A stretch of DNA of 64,000 nt from Rhynchonema sp. JSB1_4 (Eukaryota > Nematoda > Chromadorea > Monhysterida > Xyalidae). A program made the position numbers and the translations under genes. The notes beneath the pieces were generated by a model. That model was not told the DNA's origin, ran no database searches, and saw only the letters and a program-made list of their open reading frames with translations. Numbering within the stretch: position 1 is the first letter of the stretch; the number at the start of each line of letters is the position of its first letter. The stretch spans positions 1-64,000 of the forward strand of contig JASAMV010005756.1 in the NCBI GenBank assembly GCA_030248065.1, in the 5' to 3' direction. Positions 46,121-57,926 of the stretch are shown piece after piece.

Positions 46121-47905
46121 CTGGTGAGCAATGGTGAGCGGGTCTCTGCTGCTCTGAGCACGAACTGTAGTCAGGTGGTTCTCTTCCACAGGTGGTGTGG
46201 GTGTCTTGGTATGGCTTTCTAATACTCAGGGCGGAAAATTTGGGTGAGATCAACGCGTCAGGCACACAGTGTCAAACCAGAGAGAATATTACACCCAGTC
46301 ACTGCTTTCGGCTCAGTACCATGGCTTAATGAATGTCCACCGAGTCAAGTCTATGTACGCATACATACATATTATGTTGCGATCACAAAAGAGACCCGGT
46401 AGCCTCAGGTCATGTGAACAGTTGCAATTTTTATGCAAAAATGGCACTTTTAGCCCTAAAAAATTTGACAAAAATTTCTTTTGAGACGAACTTTTTAAAA
46501 AAAAATTTTCGACAAAAGAGTTTTTTTCAAAATCATTCCTTGGAATATCGAACTTCGGGGGGAGTTGTAGAAGGAAAAGCTCCCTTATTTTGTTTTTGGT
46601 TTTTTGGTGCGAATAAATTACGGAAGCGATACAACATTTTCTGCGAACTGATTCGTGCTCCGTATTCTCTGATTCGTGTTCCTGTTCTCACACAAGTGTT
46701 CGCATGCCCTCGGAAAAAATTTGTTTGCAGTCGGAAAGTGACACTTGTGGAAAACATTTCAGAACAGACCCTATTTCATTTGGCTCTGTGGTGGGGCTCA
46801 AAATGGAACACCCCGATACCCAATTTTATGTCCAGAACAAAATGTCGGCCACAGAAGCGGCTTGCTTGCAGGCTCGAAAACACTTTTAGTGTTTTGGAAT
46901 ATTCGTGTTCATTACGAAGGCAGATAGTACTTGCTTTGAATAACACGAATTTTAGATCGTTGGCCGCATGGACCCGTGTTTGTCAAGCATGGTTGGGAAG
47001 GGTGATAGAGCCCACAACTGCATGTAGAACTCGGTATCGTACATGTGTGTGTTTATTATTTGAAACAGCTTTTTAAACGTGGGCATCTCAAAGTTCGTTC
47101 ATCAGACTGTGGTATTGGAATATCGAATGTGCTTTTGGTTTTCTGAAAGCCGAAAGCGAAACAGTTGACGTTACAATTTCGTTGTCATATCGTTCCTTGA
47201 CAAACCATTCATTGCTTGAACAACATACATATATGTATGAACATGCGAAAAATTGTCGATTAGGTCGAGATGGGATATTATTGAGCGTGATTATGTATGA
47301 AATTTGCCGAAAAAATTTATGAATTTTTGTCATTCAATGTCTTTTCAGTTAAATATTCGCCTTGTGTGTCACACAGGTTTGTTTGCTCACTCAACTATGT
47401 ACCCATGCGTGTAAAAAGTTGGTGATAGTAAGTTGTAAAAACCGTTTCGGGAGTTCCGTCGTTCTCATTAAAAATGTTGAGTTCAATACTTCTTGGTGGG
47501 TGCGCTGTCAAAAAGTTTTGTTGATCTGTTTGCCCCCTGTTCGAACGTTGTGTGAAACATCAACGGGTTGTATTTATTCATGGAAAGCAGCATACCCCAC
47601 CGAACATATCACAAGCGTTCCACCACGCATAACAAGCAAAGTATCGCAAATCAGACGGGTAATACAATGTATGTTATCTTTGAGGTGTTGCTCCCATTCT
47701 GTCGTTCACTTTCTGTAGCAGACCTTTTGCATATGCGGTGACTTGAAATGACGGGTCCTGATTGTTCGAGTATAATAAGGACATGCTAAGCCCATACTGA
47801 TACAATATATCAAAAAACAGCATAATAACACGGTGAGCGCAAGTAATCTAGGACTAAGTAACGCTCGCAGTCGCAGAAGTTTGGGGTGAAACCAACGGTG
47901 ACTGC

Positions 47906-48271
47906 CTAGGGCGGATCCAGGGGGGCCACAGTGGCCATGGCCACCCTTTAGCCCATTTGGCCCTGAACGGGGCACCGTTTCGGAAGGAAGAAGGAGAAAG
48001 GACCCCCTAAATCGCGGGATTTTGACTCTCATACACTTCAAAAGTTCAAAAATCGCGCGCTTCGCGTGTCAGATACACCAATTTTCAATGAAACTTGGCT
48101 TTCGCGCACGTAAAAAGCGCCAAAATTTAGCGCGCTTCGCGCGCATTCTCACATTTTGTCTAATATTTGTGTCTAACATTAAAAATGACTTTTCAAAAAT
48201 GGAACAAGCACTAGATAAAAATGACTTTTTGGAATTGGCCCCTCCCTTGTCAAAAGCTGGATCCGCCGCTG
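47906..48271. mobile_element. hAT-type MITE, unit 2 copy
   Basis: Same element as 32110-32474. Here the flanks gtgactgc (47898-47905) and gtgactac (48272-48279) form an 8-bp duplication with one mismatch. Confidence 0.8.
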
Positions 48272-48594
48272 GTGACTACGCTCAGTCACCGGATTTGCAC
48301 CGGACCACACACAAAGTTTACGCAACTGCAGTCGACAGCAATTGCCCGCAGTTGACTGCGGTTGGGTACGGCCTGTCTTGCAGCTTTTTTGATTTTCCTT
48401 TTGTTTGTTCTATGTTTTAGGGCTCTTTTTGGAACAATTACTAGGTGGCATTTGTCTGGACTTTGATGTCATATTTAATATAAGCAAGAAATACATAGAT
48501 ATGTACAAACAAAAGGGAAAGCAACAAAGCAGCACGACAGAGCCCAATCATCGCACCCAACCGCAGTCAATCCCGCGACTGCGAATGTTACTTA

Positions 48595-49409
48595 GGCCTT
48601 TTTCACAATGACCCGTTTTCCCTTTTTCCGGTGTCCCGTTTTCCCGGTTTCCCGTTTTCTCCCGATCCTTGTCCATGTTGTCCTGCATTGGAAGTAGAAA
48701 AATCACATACATACAGACTGACGAAACAGACTGACAAAACAGACTGACATGAGCATCATTGACCTTGGACACTTTTGATCACAGCATGCTTTAAAAGTGA
48801 GCATCTTCGCTAAAAAGTGAACAAATAGTAAGACACACAAGTAAGCTTACACGATGCTTGTTTGTCTGAAATGAACGAAATCTATACACTAAAACAGGAA
48901 GGCGTATGTATGTATGTATGTGTCTGTATGTGTGTCTGTGGCCCCCTCCCTCGGGTGCGGACGGGTCAATTATCACGGGTAGCTTTGGGTATGCTAACGG
49001 GTTTCGGGGGGGGGGTGGCACGGCAGGGGCGCGGCGCTGTAGCCGGGCCGTCGGCAGGGGTCCCGTCTAGATACATAATGAATATACTTCCTGTACATAA
49101 TTGGCACGCAAAACAGTCAATACTGCAGTTGGACATGTCTAGCATCTAATGCACGCGTCAAATGCACCAAAACCGGATCAAAATTAGAACCAGTTCTAAT
49201 TGGGTTTTTCCGTTTTCCCGGTGCAAAATAATTAGGCCAATCCGGGAAAACGGGAAAACGGATCATTGTGAAGACACAACCGTGAAAACGGGAAAACGGG
49301 AAACCGGGAAAACGGAAAACGGGAAAACGGATAATTGTGAAGACACAAACCGTGAAACGGGAAAACGGGAAAACGGAAAACGGGAACACGGGTCATTGTG
49401 AAGACGGCC
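48595..49409. mobile_element. Harbinger-like element A, unit 2 copy
   Basis: Same structure as 32800-33627, with TTA on both sides. Small differences lie in the word arrays (one g or c changed in places) and at the left end, where ggcctttttcacaatg replaces ggccgtcttcacaatg. Confidence 0.75.
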
Positions 49410-50095
49410 TTACTCGGAGATCTCTAGACTTTGTGAACAAAAATGCTTTGTTCAGCCGGGATTCGAATTGCACGACCACGTGCGCTCACCGTTTTCCTAT
49501 AGCTGTCAAAAAGCAAACTCACGTTGCAAATCAACACAAACAAAATGGCGGGCAGGGGCACCGTGGTTGTGGTCCGGCACACTTGTCGCTGCAGAAGGAC
49601 ACCTTATCTGCAATGACACTCAAAATCGTATAAACGCTCATTTACTAATTTGTTGAGCGTATAGATAATTCATAAATTACGGAGGTATTGGTCGCACAAT
49701 CCGGTCAACAGACAATAAAACATGCAATACCTTGATATTTGTCAGCTGACCATATGCCAGTCAAAGCAGATAATAAAGATTAAGGTGGGGATTATAGTGG
49801 CAACAGTAAATATCCCTGTGCAAGCAGTCACGTATAACCAAAGCAAGACCGGATCACCAAGTTTAATAATAACGCCAAATGGCAACACCGCCCTCAAACA
49901 AGTTTCGAAATGAACTACAAACAGAAATGCTTATGGCTGAAATCAGCTTATCGGTTTATACAGTAACATGTGGAGCGAAATCAAGCTTGGTAATCGGACG
50001 CCGTTCGGTCTTACCTTGGTCACGTGACTTTTTTTCGCTGCTTTTTTTTCACACTTCGCGATTTACTGATATGCCGTTAATTTCGACCAGCGTAA

Positions 50096-51096
50096 GGCTG
50101 CCTTCACAATGCATGCGCGTTTGCGCGTCAAATTGACGCGCATTTGTGTTCACAATGCATTTGCGCGTTTGCGCGTCTGCGCTTTTTTGACGCGCAAACG
50201 CGCAAAAATACGATTATGATTGGTTCTAATTTTGCGTGCACGTTTGGTCTGCCCGACCTGCCCGAAGCAAAAAAAACATAATTATTTCAACAAATTATGT
50301 TTTAAAAACGGTCTGGCGACCTGTTACGATCATTTTACTTAGTTATGTTATCGTTCAGCCATTGTTTATGTTTCATTTCAAAAGTCACTCTTTCACAAAA
50401 AACAACATGCCTAAATTTGTTTAAGTATGGGTGCAACATTTGTTATGACATTTATTACGTATGTATAGTGTTTCCTTCTTATGCAAGTCAAAGGAAACAA
50501 GCTGCCCCACGTTATAACTCAACTCCAGTTTGGAGGTCGAGTTTTCAGAAACCAATGAAAGAGATTAAGAATGTGTCCCTTGTTAACTCCAAGCACGACA
50601 CTCAGCAGCAAACGTGGTGAAATGTTTCATTGACATGAACACGGGCACGCGCGTTTCCTTGGACCAAGAAAAACAGGAAACACTATATGTACCTTCATAT
50701 ACCTTCATACATAAGGGCCCCGTAAGTAAACAAGCAATGCTGTTTGTACACTTGCAGGTACCCTACGTTCCGACTCTGGATTCCCAACGGGTCCACACTC
50801 CACATCAGATCAAGCCATTTCCGAATAAGGCTCTGTCTCAGTATAGCTTGCCCAACTTCTTTGATTTTTATACTACTGCCCAATACAAAGTTCTGAAAGT
50901 TCCCTGACACGAAAATGCAAAAAAAACAGCTATTCCCAATTTCATACATATGTACACACGCTATTCTAATCTGATGCGCAAACGCTCATGTCCATTGTAA
51001 ACACAGATGCGCATTTGCGCATCGAATTTGCATTGTGAACACGAATGCGCGTCAAAAAATGTGACGCGCAAACGCGCATGCATTGTGAAAGCAGCC
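50096..51096. mobile_element. Harbinger-like element B, unit 2 copy
   Basis: Same structure as 34311-35309. TAA flanks both sides here (50093-50095 and 51097-51099), confirming the 3-bp duplication that is mutated to GAA in unit 1. Confidence 0.75.
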
Positions 51097-51099
51097 TAA

Positions 51100-51189
51100 G
51101 GGCGCGGCCAGGTAGATGCGGACTGCGGACTGCGGACATTGGATGTCCAATGTCCGCAGTCCGCAGTCCGCATCTACCTGGCCGCGCCC
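51100..51189. repeat. 90-bp palindrome P, unit 2 copy
   Basis: Perfect inverted repeat including the centre (attggatgtccaat), ends gggcgcggcc and ggccgcgccc. It stands between TAA and TA, directly abutting elements B and C. Confidence 0.85.
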
Positions 51190-51191
51190 TA

Positions 51192-52568
51192 GGCCGGTCT
51201 CACATATGTAGCACGCGGATAGCGGGTTAGCGGATTAGCGGGCGAGATGCGCCCGCGTTTTGCTCTCACAACCTAAAAAGCAGATTAGCAGGTTGCGGGT
51301 TAGCGGGCGAGCGAAATTTCCCGCCAGCTAACCCGCCAATCCGCTCCCGCGTGTGCTCTCACAATGTCATGTAAATTGCGGGTTAGAGTTAATCCGCTTT
51401 TTACGATTAGGACTGGTTCTAATTTTTTTGCGGGTTAGCAATGGAGACGCCTGTTCGGAAGCTTATAATTTGTTTCCGAAACCTTATCAGAGCATTAAAA
51501 TGTGCTCCCGTAGATAATCAAACATGCTGTTTTCACTGAAGACATATTTGTAACTGATTATGGACGGTTAGAAACAGTCTTTCCTGTCATTACCTATCAA
51601 TTTTCGTGTCCAGGTTCGACCGATGCATGATTATCAGCATGTTTGCAAGAATTTATGGTGAAAATAAGCAAAAGAACGGCAGCTGCCAAAAGAAGAACCG
51701 AAAGATAATGCTGCGACTGCTATATTGTTTCTGTGTGTAATACCATTCCAAACTTTGAAGCGCTGCATTCGTGGATCACTGCAAGGAACTAAGCGCCTGT
51801 TAGCACAAAGTATTTTCATTTGTGATCATGGTAACATTATTGTATGTAGCCTTTATATAGTGACGCGATTGTCACATGAGTTTCCGTTAACTTACATTCG
51901 CTATGCAGAGCAGTCATCTGGAGGTTGGCAAGTTGGGACTAAACTGGCGTTCGCCACAGATTCACTATGTGGAGGTTCACTATAGGGAGGGTCGACTGTA
52001 CCTACATGTACATGGGTAGATTTGTATCGTGACAGTTACTGGTAGATATGGCAAGCTACAGTACCTGAGGCATGGCCAGTATTGTGAATGTGGAACTTTA
52101 TCGGACAACATGGCCGAGGGACGTTATTCTGTGTTTTCTGTCGGGCGGGCGGAGGCCGGGCGATTGGACAAAGCAAGACCACTTTGAGCAAGTGAAAAAG
52201 AGCAGCGCCCGTGCGCCTTTGTGTCATTCTGTTCTTCTGGGTAGCAAACTGTTCCGTGAATTACACGTGCCATACTTAAGTACTACATGTTACTCCAGAG
52301 AGAACTTGGGCAAGCGGATAAATAAAATAAACAAATACTGGCAAATTAAACAAAATGGATGAGCTAGAGTTTCACCCGCATTTCTGCCTCCGCGTACATT
52401 GTGAGAGCAACTGCGGGTTGCGGATTAGCGGATTAGCGGGCGGCTTCTAGGCAGACCCGCTAACCCGCTTTTCCAATTTCGCATACGAGAGCAGAAACGG
52501 GCGCTAAAAGCGGGTCTGCTAATCCGCAACCCGCTTATCCGCCAACCCGCTACATGGTGAGACCGGCC
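51192..52568. mobile_element. Harbinger-like element C, unit 2 copy
   Basis: Same structure as 35405-36773. The right end reads tgagaccggcc here, so the ends match fully in this copy (ggccggtctca). Confidence 0.75.
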
Positions 52569-53203
52569 TAAAAGTTCGTTCGTGCGCTGGGAACGGGAAC
52601 AACTTTGAGCTGGCCGATGAAATATCTTCAATGCAAGAACGTCACGTGGCCAATGCAAGCCCGGACCTGGCCGACACGTATTCCGTCAACTGTGCTCCAG
52701 TATGAGACTCGAAGTCCAAAAAATACCGGGCACACCTTAATTGACAAGATGCTAACCCAGGTGTTTCCACGCTTCGTGATTGACGCTCTCTACAACATGC
52801 GACAGTGCGCTTCGGCACGACTTGAGGCCAACCTATAAAATGTGAATGTAAAGGCTATGTACCGTAGATTTCCACAAAGTCACCTCCCCCCCGAAAGCCG
52901 TCGGTGGTTTTGTAAGTGGCAAATTTTACGTTAAAACCGGCCCGCCGCTTTTGTTTTTTTTATTTTCGACCTTGTTTTTCATCATTTATATCTTTAGTTG
53001 GCATCGAGATCAAGAACATTAGTTCTACCGAACTTCACCGAAATTGCAATTACCGCCGAAATCGATCCGCCAACATGGCCTATCGGGCACAACGCTGCCC
53101 GATATTGACGCACAATCGCACAGACATGATGATCAGGAATTACAATAGAAATTCAACATCACTGAGGCGTGATGTAGGCGGCGGGTTTGGTAGCATAAAG
53201 GCA

Positions 53204-53488
53204 GTCTACCGGAGGTTGTCACTCAGCCCCCGAATACCGTAACCCACCGCAAGCGACATCGTTGCGAGACCCATGCTGATTCGCTGCTTATCGACACGTG
53301 TAGCGGCAGCAAGCTGGAAATTGTCATCGTGCGGGTCGATCACCAAAACTTCGAAATGTTGGTTGGTGTTGGTGCTAACACGCAAAACATAGATAAAAAA
53401 CAAAATGGTCTCGACACGATCCTTGCAGATCAAAATTACGGTGGGTTACGGTATTCGGGGGCTGAGTGACAACCTCCGGTGTCCAGAC
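53204..53488. mobile_element. Inverted-repeat element carrying a coding-like segment
   Basis: Ends gtctaccggaggttgtcact and its inverse near 53465-53488; inverted repeat of about 40 bases including cagcccccgaataccgtaac. Between them a minus-strand frame is open with good codon use: ICKDRVETILFFIYVLRVST, then NQHFEVLVIDPHDDNFQLAA. It looks like part of a cellular protein with a hydrophobic segment, captured between the repeats. No such sequence is in unit 1. Confidence 0.55.
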
Positions 53489-53639
53489 TGTAGTAGAACA
53501 TTAAGTATTAATGATAAGGGACGATGTTATTGACCGACACAAAAACACATGACCGACACAGGATTTCCCTGAAATTTCAAGGGCGATAATTTGAAAAAGA
53601 AATTAAAAAAATTATCAAACGGAGGTACTAGTGGGTCAA

Positions 53640-53935
53640 AGATGGAAGTTCAAGATTTAATGCACCTTATCGTGGTGGACAGGGATGATGGACATTCAGC
53701 AACTGTTTGGAGTTTGGATTGGACAGAGATGGCGGACATTCGACAACTTTTGCGAATTGTCGACGGAGATGGCGCTTCAAAAGTTTATACCCAGTCCCCA
53801 CCGTCACCATGTTGGCCAACTGTCTCCAGAAGCTTTTCACCAAAACAAGTTTTGAGAATGGTGGACGGAGATACAAGTTTCGAGAATGTTGGACGGAGAT
53901 GGTGGACATTCGAGAACTTTACCGCTAACCTAATG
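53640..53935 (+). repeat. Degenerate minisatellite, unit 2 copy
   Basis: Equivalent of 38985-39240. It has one extra partial unit (gagaatggtggacggagata, then caagtttcgagaatgttgga), so repeat number differs between units. Confidence 0.5.
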
Positions 53936-54618
53936 ATTCACTCGTTCCGTGCCACTCGGATACAACCCAACTTGAAACAACCCGAATCTGAGTGGAGGAA
54001 CCTAATGCGAAACTTTTCGAAAATGTGTCCGTCGCGCATGTGTCGGTGAACGTGGTTTGTCAATCGACCGTAACCCGCCGACTATATTGATACCAATTCC
54101 TTTGCAAATCCTGATTTCCACGCACAGATTGTGTGTCAATATTGGGCTGGTTTGTTCCCGAGCGGTCATGTTGGTGGATATCGATTTTGGTGGGTGGTCG
54201 TCACTTTAGTGAAGTTCGTCAAGGTTAATGTTCTTGATCCCAATGCCATTTAACGATTTAAACAAAAAAACCGACGTGCCGCCGGTATGCACTTTGCTGA
54301 CACAGTTGAGTCGAGCGGTGTCGGAGGTGCAAAATGGGCTGGCCCGCCAATGTCTTTGTTTCTATGATTTTGTCCAACGAAAAGTTTCTCACAGCTCACA
54401 GGGAAGCAACTGTTGCGTCGCGCAAAATCACAGAAGTAAAAAATCACAAGATATGGCCTGACCAATTTTGCGCCCCTACCAAGCCCCGCTCGACATGCAA
54501 ATGTGAGTGGAATCCGCTGTCAAACAGGATACACTGTAAATGTTGGTTCACGTAAATTATCTAAAAACGTAAAGCCAATGATTTTTCGGAGCAGTGCAAC
54601 CGGATCCCTCCAACGAAC

Positions 54619-54747
54619 ATGGCACAGACACCAAATCATGCAGTCCCTGGTTCCCATACCGCACTGTCTCGTCTCTAGTTGGCATATCATCCCTGTGCTC
54701 AACGCGACAAGCGCAAATGCGCACAACAACATCAAAGCACGACGCAT
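54619..54747 (-). CDS. First exon of a secreted cysteine-rich small protein (member 3)
   Basis: ATG at 54747 opens 43 codons with leader MRRALMLLCAFALVALSTG and cysteines in ICQLETRQC and TRDCMIWCLCH, ending at the same donor position as members 1 and 2. Against member 2, nine residues differ but only one codon differs silently, while the surrounding non-coding sequence is nearly unchanged. Confidence 0.6.
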
Positions 54748-54789
54748 TTTTTTCTAGGAAGGTTTTTATTTTCGGGAATGTCAAAACTA

Positions 54790-56000
54790 ACGATACTAAA
54801 AGTGAATCGGAGAAGGCTACATACATATATAGCTTAAAAAGGTAAAATGTTATTTTTGTTTTGGTTTTTTTTGGTGCGAATAAATTACGGAGTCGATTTG
54901 CGATAATACATTTGCTTCTAGCTGATTCGAGCCCCGTATTCTCTGACTCGTGTTCGTTCGTTCTCACACATAATGTTCACATGGCATAAGAAATATAATG
55001 CAAATACTAACGAATTCGAATACTAACCTAGGCTGTTTTCAATACCCCATGGGCTGTGATCTGAATCGAAAAAAGGTGGAAAATTGGCATTTGCATTTCA
55101 ACCATTTTGCTCAAGTAGGGTCTCCAGGGCTCTCGGAAAAAACTGCTTGTAGTCGGTCGATGATATTTTTGTGGAAATCCGGAACCTTTCCGAACAGAGC
55201 CCTCATTTGGCTCTGGGGTGGGGCTCAAAATGGAAAACCCCGGCACCCAACTTTATTTCCAAAACAAAATGTCGGCCACAGATGCCGGCTTGCTTTTAGG
55301 CTCGAAAACACTTTTTGTGTTTATGTTTTGGAATATTCGCGTTCATTACAAAGGCAGATAGTACTTGCTTTGAATAACACGAATTTTAGATCGTTAGGCC
55401 ATGGGCCCGTGTTTGTCAAGCATGGTTGGGAAGGGTGATAAGAGCCCACAACTGCATGTAAAACTCGGCATCATACATGTGTATAGTGCAGCCACGAACT
55501 CATGAAACGACTTATTTTGAAGTTGACTTGAACGGATCCAATAATGTTCCGGTTCCACGTATTTCGGAAATGAAAGATAGAGAAACGCATGTATTTTTTA
55601 AAAACACGCTCTCCACCTCGGTGCGTAAATTCCCTTTTGACTCCCAAAACATTTGTGTGCTGAATGACGTTGCTGTTCGCGTAAGCACGCAACAAATTGA
55701 GGTCAGCCAGCTGGAACTTGCCATCATGTCGCTCGGCACAATCTCTTTCTTTTGTTTGTGAAAACCCGTGTAACCGGCGCATTTTTTAATCTGGCCAAGC
55801 AAGCTTTGAAAAAAGTCGTCTCATGAGCACGTGGCTGGACTATATGTTTTTGTTTTTTGATACCGCCTTTTTAATGTGGGCATCTCGAAGTTCGTTCAAC
55901 AGACTACAGTACTGGAATATCGAATATGGTTTTGGTTTTCTGAAAGCCGTAAGCGGAACAGTTGGTGTTGTACTTCATTCAGGCATCAGTTCGTAACAAA
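54790..56000. repeat. Start of a third, diverged tandem unit
   Basis: cgatactaaaagtgaatcgg and the following gtgcgaataaattacgg block match the starts of units 1 and 2. Later parts (cttgctttgaataacacgaa at about 55367, cgaagttcgttcaacagac at about 55885) match 31130-31330. It ends in the repeat island. Divergence is much greater than between units 1 and 2. Confidence 0.65.
55471..55761. CDS. Open in both strands, coding direction unknown
   Basis: The plus frame (55477-55761, HETTYFEVDLNGSNNVPVPR) and the minus frame (55471-55782, DGKFQLADLNLLRAYANSNV) are both open for about 95-104 codons with reasonable codon use. Units 1 and 2 lack this segment (they run from catgtgtgtgtttatt straight to the next block). 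It could be a surviving piece of the ancestral unit or an insertion. No domain recognised. Confidence 0.3.
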
Positions 56001-57036
56001 AATTACTGCTTGAAAGTCAACGAAAAAAAATGCAAGTACACTTCTCTGTTGCGCTGAATGCAAAAAAAACACAACATGTACACATGGGATGCAGATGCAC
56101 AACTCACACGTCGCACTCATATTGAATACTGCGCACAATGGGCCACAATGGTCTGCACTTTGTGGCATTTTGCTGTGGTCCCACCCCAACCTTACAGTAA
56201 CGCTACCGTAATCCCCGAAAGAGAAAAAGAAAAGCGAAATTGCAAGTTAGGTCGGCCTTACGTGAAATCAGGAGATAGAATTCACATAAACGGAATCAAA
56301 GGTGGGAATCGGGCCGGGTTCCGGCCCGACGAGGTCCTAGGGTCGGCCCGGCCCGGCCCGATTTTTTTCGGCCCGACTTTTTCTGATGATATTTTGAAGA
56401 AAATTTTTTGGTGCAAAAATTACAGTTTTTTGTTTAAAAATACCTGAAAATCATAGAAGTCGGTCCTAAGCTGCTGAATCGCAAGAAATTTTGGCTAATT
56501 TACCGTAAAAAGTCAGGAGTTTTTGTTGAAATTCGATGATGTCGGGCCTTTTCGGGCCGACCATCCCGGCCCGGCCCGGCCCGACATTCCGAAAAGCCGG
56601 CTCGGCCCGGACCGGCCCGACCAGAGATCGGAAACGGGCCGGGTAAAGTCGGCCCGGCCCGGCCCGGTCGGCGAAAAGTCCGGCCCGGTGGAGGGCTGCA
56701 GGTCGGCCCGGCCCGGCCCGTTTTGGCTTGAGGTCGGCCCGGCCCGGCCCGGTCAGCCAATTTTCAAGGGCTGAAAACTAAAAAAGTCCAAAAAAGCTGA
56801 AAAAAATTCGAAAATTTTCTGCAGAATACTTGTTTTCACTGGTTGGTACAGCTGGGGGGAAGGTAGGTAGGTAGATTGACGCGCCATCCTGATGCAGTAC
56901 GTAAGTCGCCGCCCCGGTTGGTACAGTAGTGTAGTAGGTATGGTATAATTTTTGGCTCAAAATGGTTTAAAATCGGTATTTTTCACTCCATATAGGCGAA
57001 AAATAGCGCGTGAAGCGCGAAATTAGCGCTTAAGAG

Positions 57037-57425
57037 CAGTGTAGTTCCTGGGGGGGAGGGGGGGCCCCCCTAAGGTACACTAACCGCCGCGACCAAGGTA
57101 CACTAGTACACTAACCGCCGCGCCAGGTACACTAACCGCCTCAATTTTTGCCTAAAATCGGCATTTTTAGGCCTAAAATGGGCATTTTTAGGCCTAAAAT
57201 GGGTGATTTTTAGGTCAATGATGTCAAAAGTCGCCAAAATACCCTTTTTATGGAGAATTTTTTCCAAAAAGGGGTAAAAATCGGTCAAATTTTCTACCTC
57301 AAAAAGTGACTTTTTCCTGGATTTGGGTCTTCCCCCCCCCTTCCCCCCCAGGGAGGTACACTAACCGCCGCACGAAAAAAAGGGGTAGGTACACTAACCG
57401 CCGCGCCGGACCAGGAACTACACTG
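57037..57425. mobile_element. Complete hAT-like MITE, word GTACACTAACCGCCGCG
   Basis: Ends cagtgtagttcctgg and ccaggaactacactg; perfect 8-bp duplication cttaagag (57029-57036 and 57426-57433). The private word gtacactaaccgccgcg occurs three times on the left and twice on the right. The core tttttaggcctaaaatgggc is shared with 37320-37400 and 58730-58800. Confidence 0.85.
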
Positions 57426-57515
57426 CTTAAGAGTACATTCTCATCAATATGTAGACATAAAATTTTGTTCCCGGACGACTCCCCCCAGCTCGGCCGGTCG
57501 GTACTACAGTAGGTA

Positions 57516-57926
57516 CCGTATTGTCGGAAATAGAACCCGGGGGGTCTATTTTTTCACTGGGGTCATTTTGGGGGGTTCAATTTATGGGGGGGGTCAATTA
57601 TTGGGGGGGTTATATTTTTCATTTGGCCCCCCGACGAAAAAAATCATTGTTAATAATGCCCATAAAAATGGCTTGTTTTCCGTATTTTCTGCCTTTAACA
57701 GCGTCGATTATGCTTAAAAAGCTGTATTCTGTTGTGTACGCAAGCTTAAACAACGTTTGACACAACAACACAGCCCTACCATACCACTAATCTGTGGTAC
57801 GGTGAAGGTTGGGGGTGGGGTTCTATTAATGGGGGGGGTTCTATTTTTGATTTCGAGCCATTTAGGGGGGGTTCAATTAATGGGGGGCGGGTCAATTAAT
57901 GGGGGGTTCTATTTCCGACAATACGG
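57516..57926. mobile_element. TA-target MITE, word GGGGGGTCAATTAAT
   Basis: Ends ccgtattgtcggaaatagaa and ttctatttccgacaatacgg are perfect inverses flanked by TA. The word ggggggtcaattaat (or ggggttctatt) occurs about four times at each end. The inside (57630-57790) is unique sequence with no ORF. Confidence 0.8.

Larger units (their letters stand above)
42229..54789. repeat. Tandem array unit 2 (about 12.6 kb)
   Basis: Starts with gatactaaaagtgaatcgga and follows unit 1 to the cysteine-rich exon at 54619-54747. It carries two hAT insertions near its left end (42432-43191 and 43885-46120) and lacks the 425-bp TA element, the hAT-plus-P block (37.1-38.45 kb) and the giant foldback of unit 1. 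Confidence 0.85.

Noticed and set aside
56500..56774. Arg/Pro/Gly-rich ORFs on both strands
   Set aside because: They are translations of the GGCCCG word array; all frames are open because the repeat has no stop codons.
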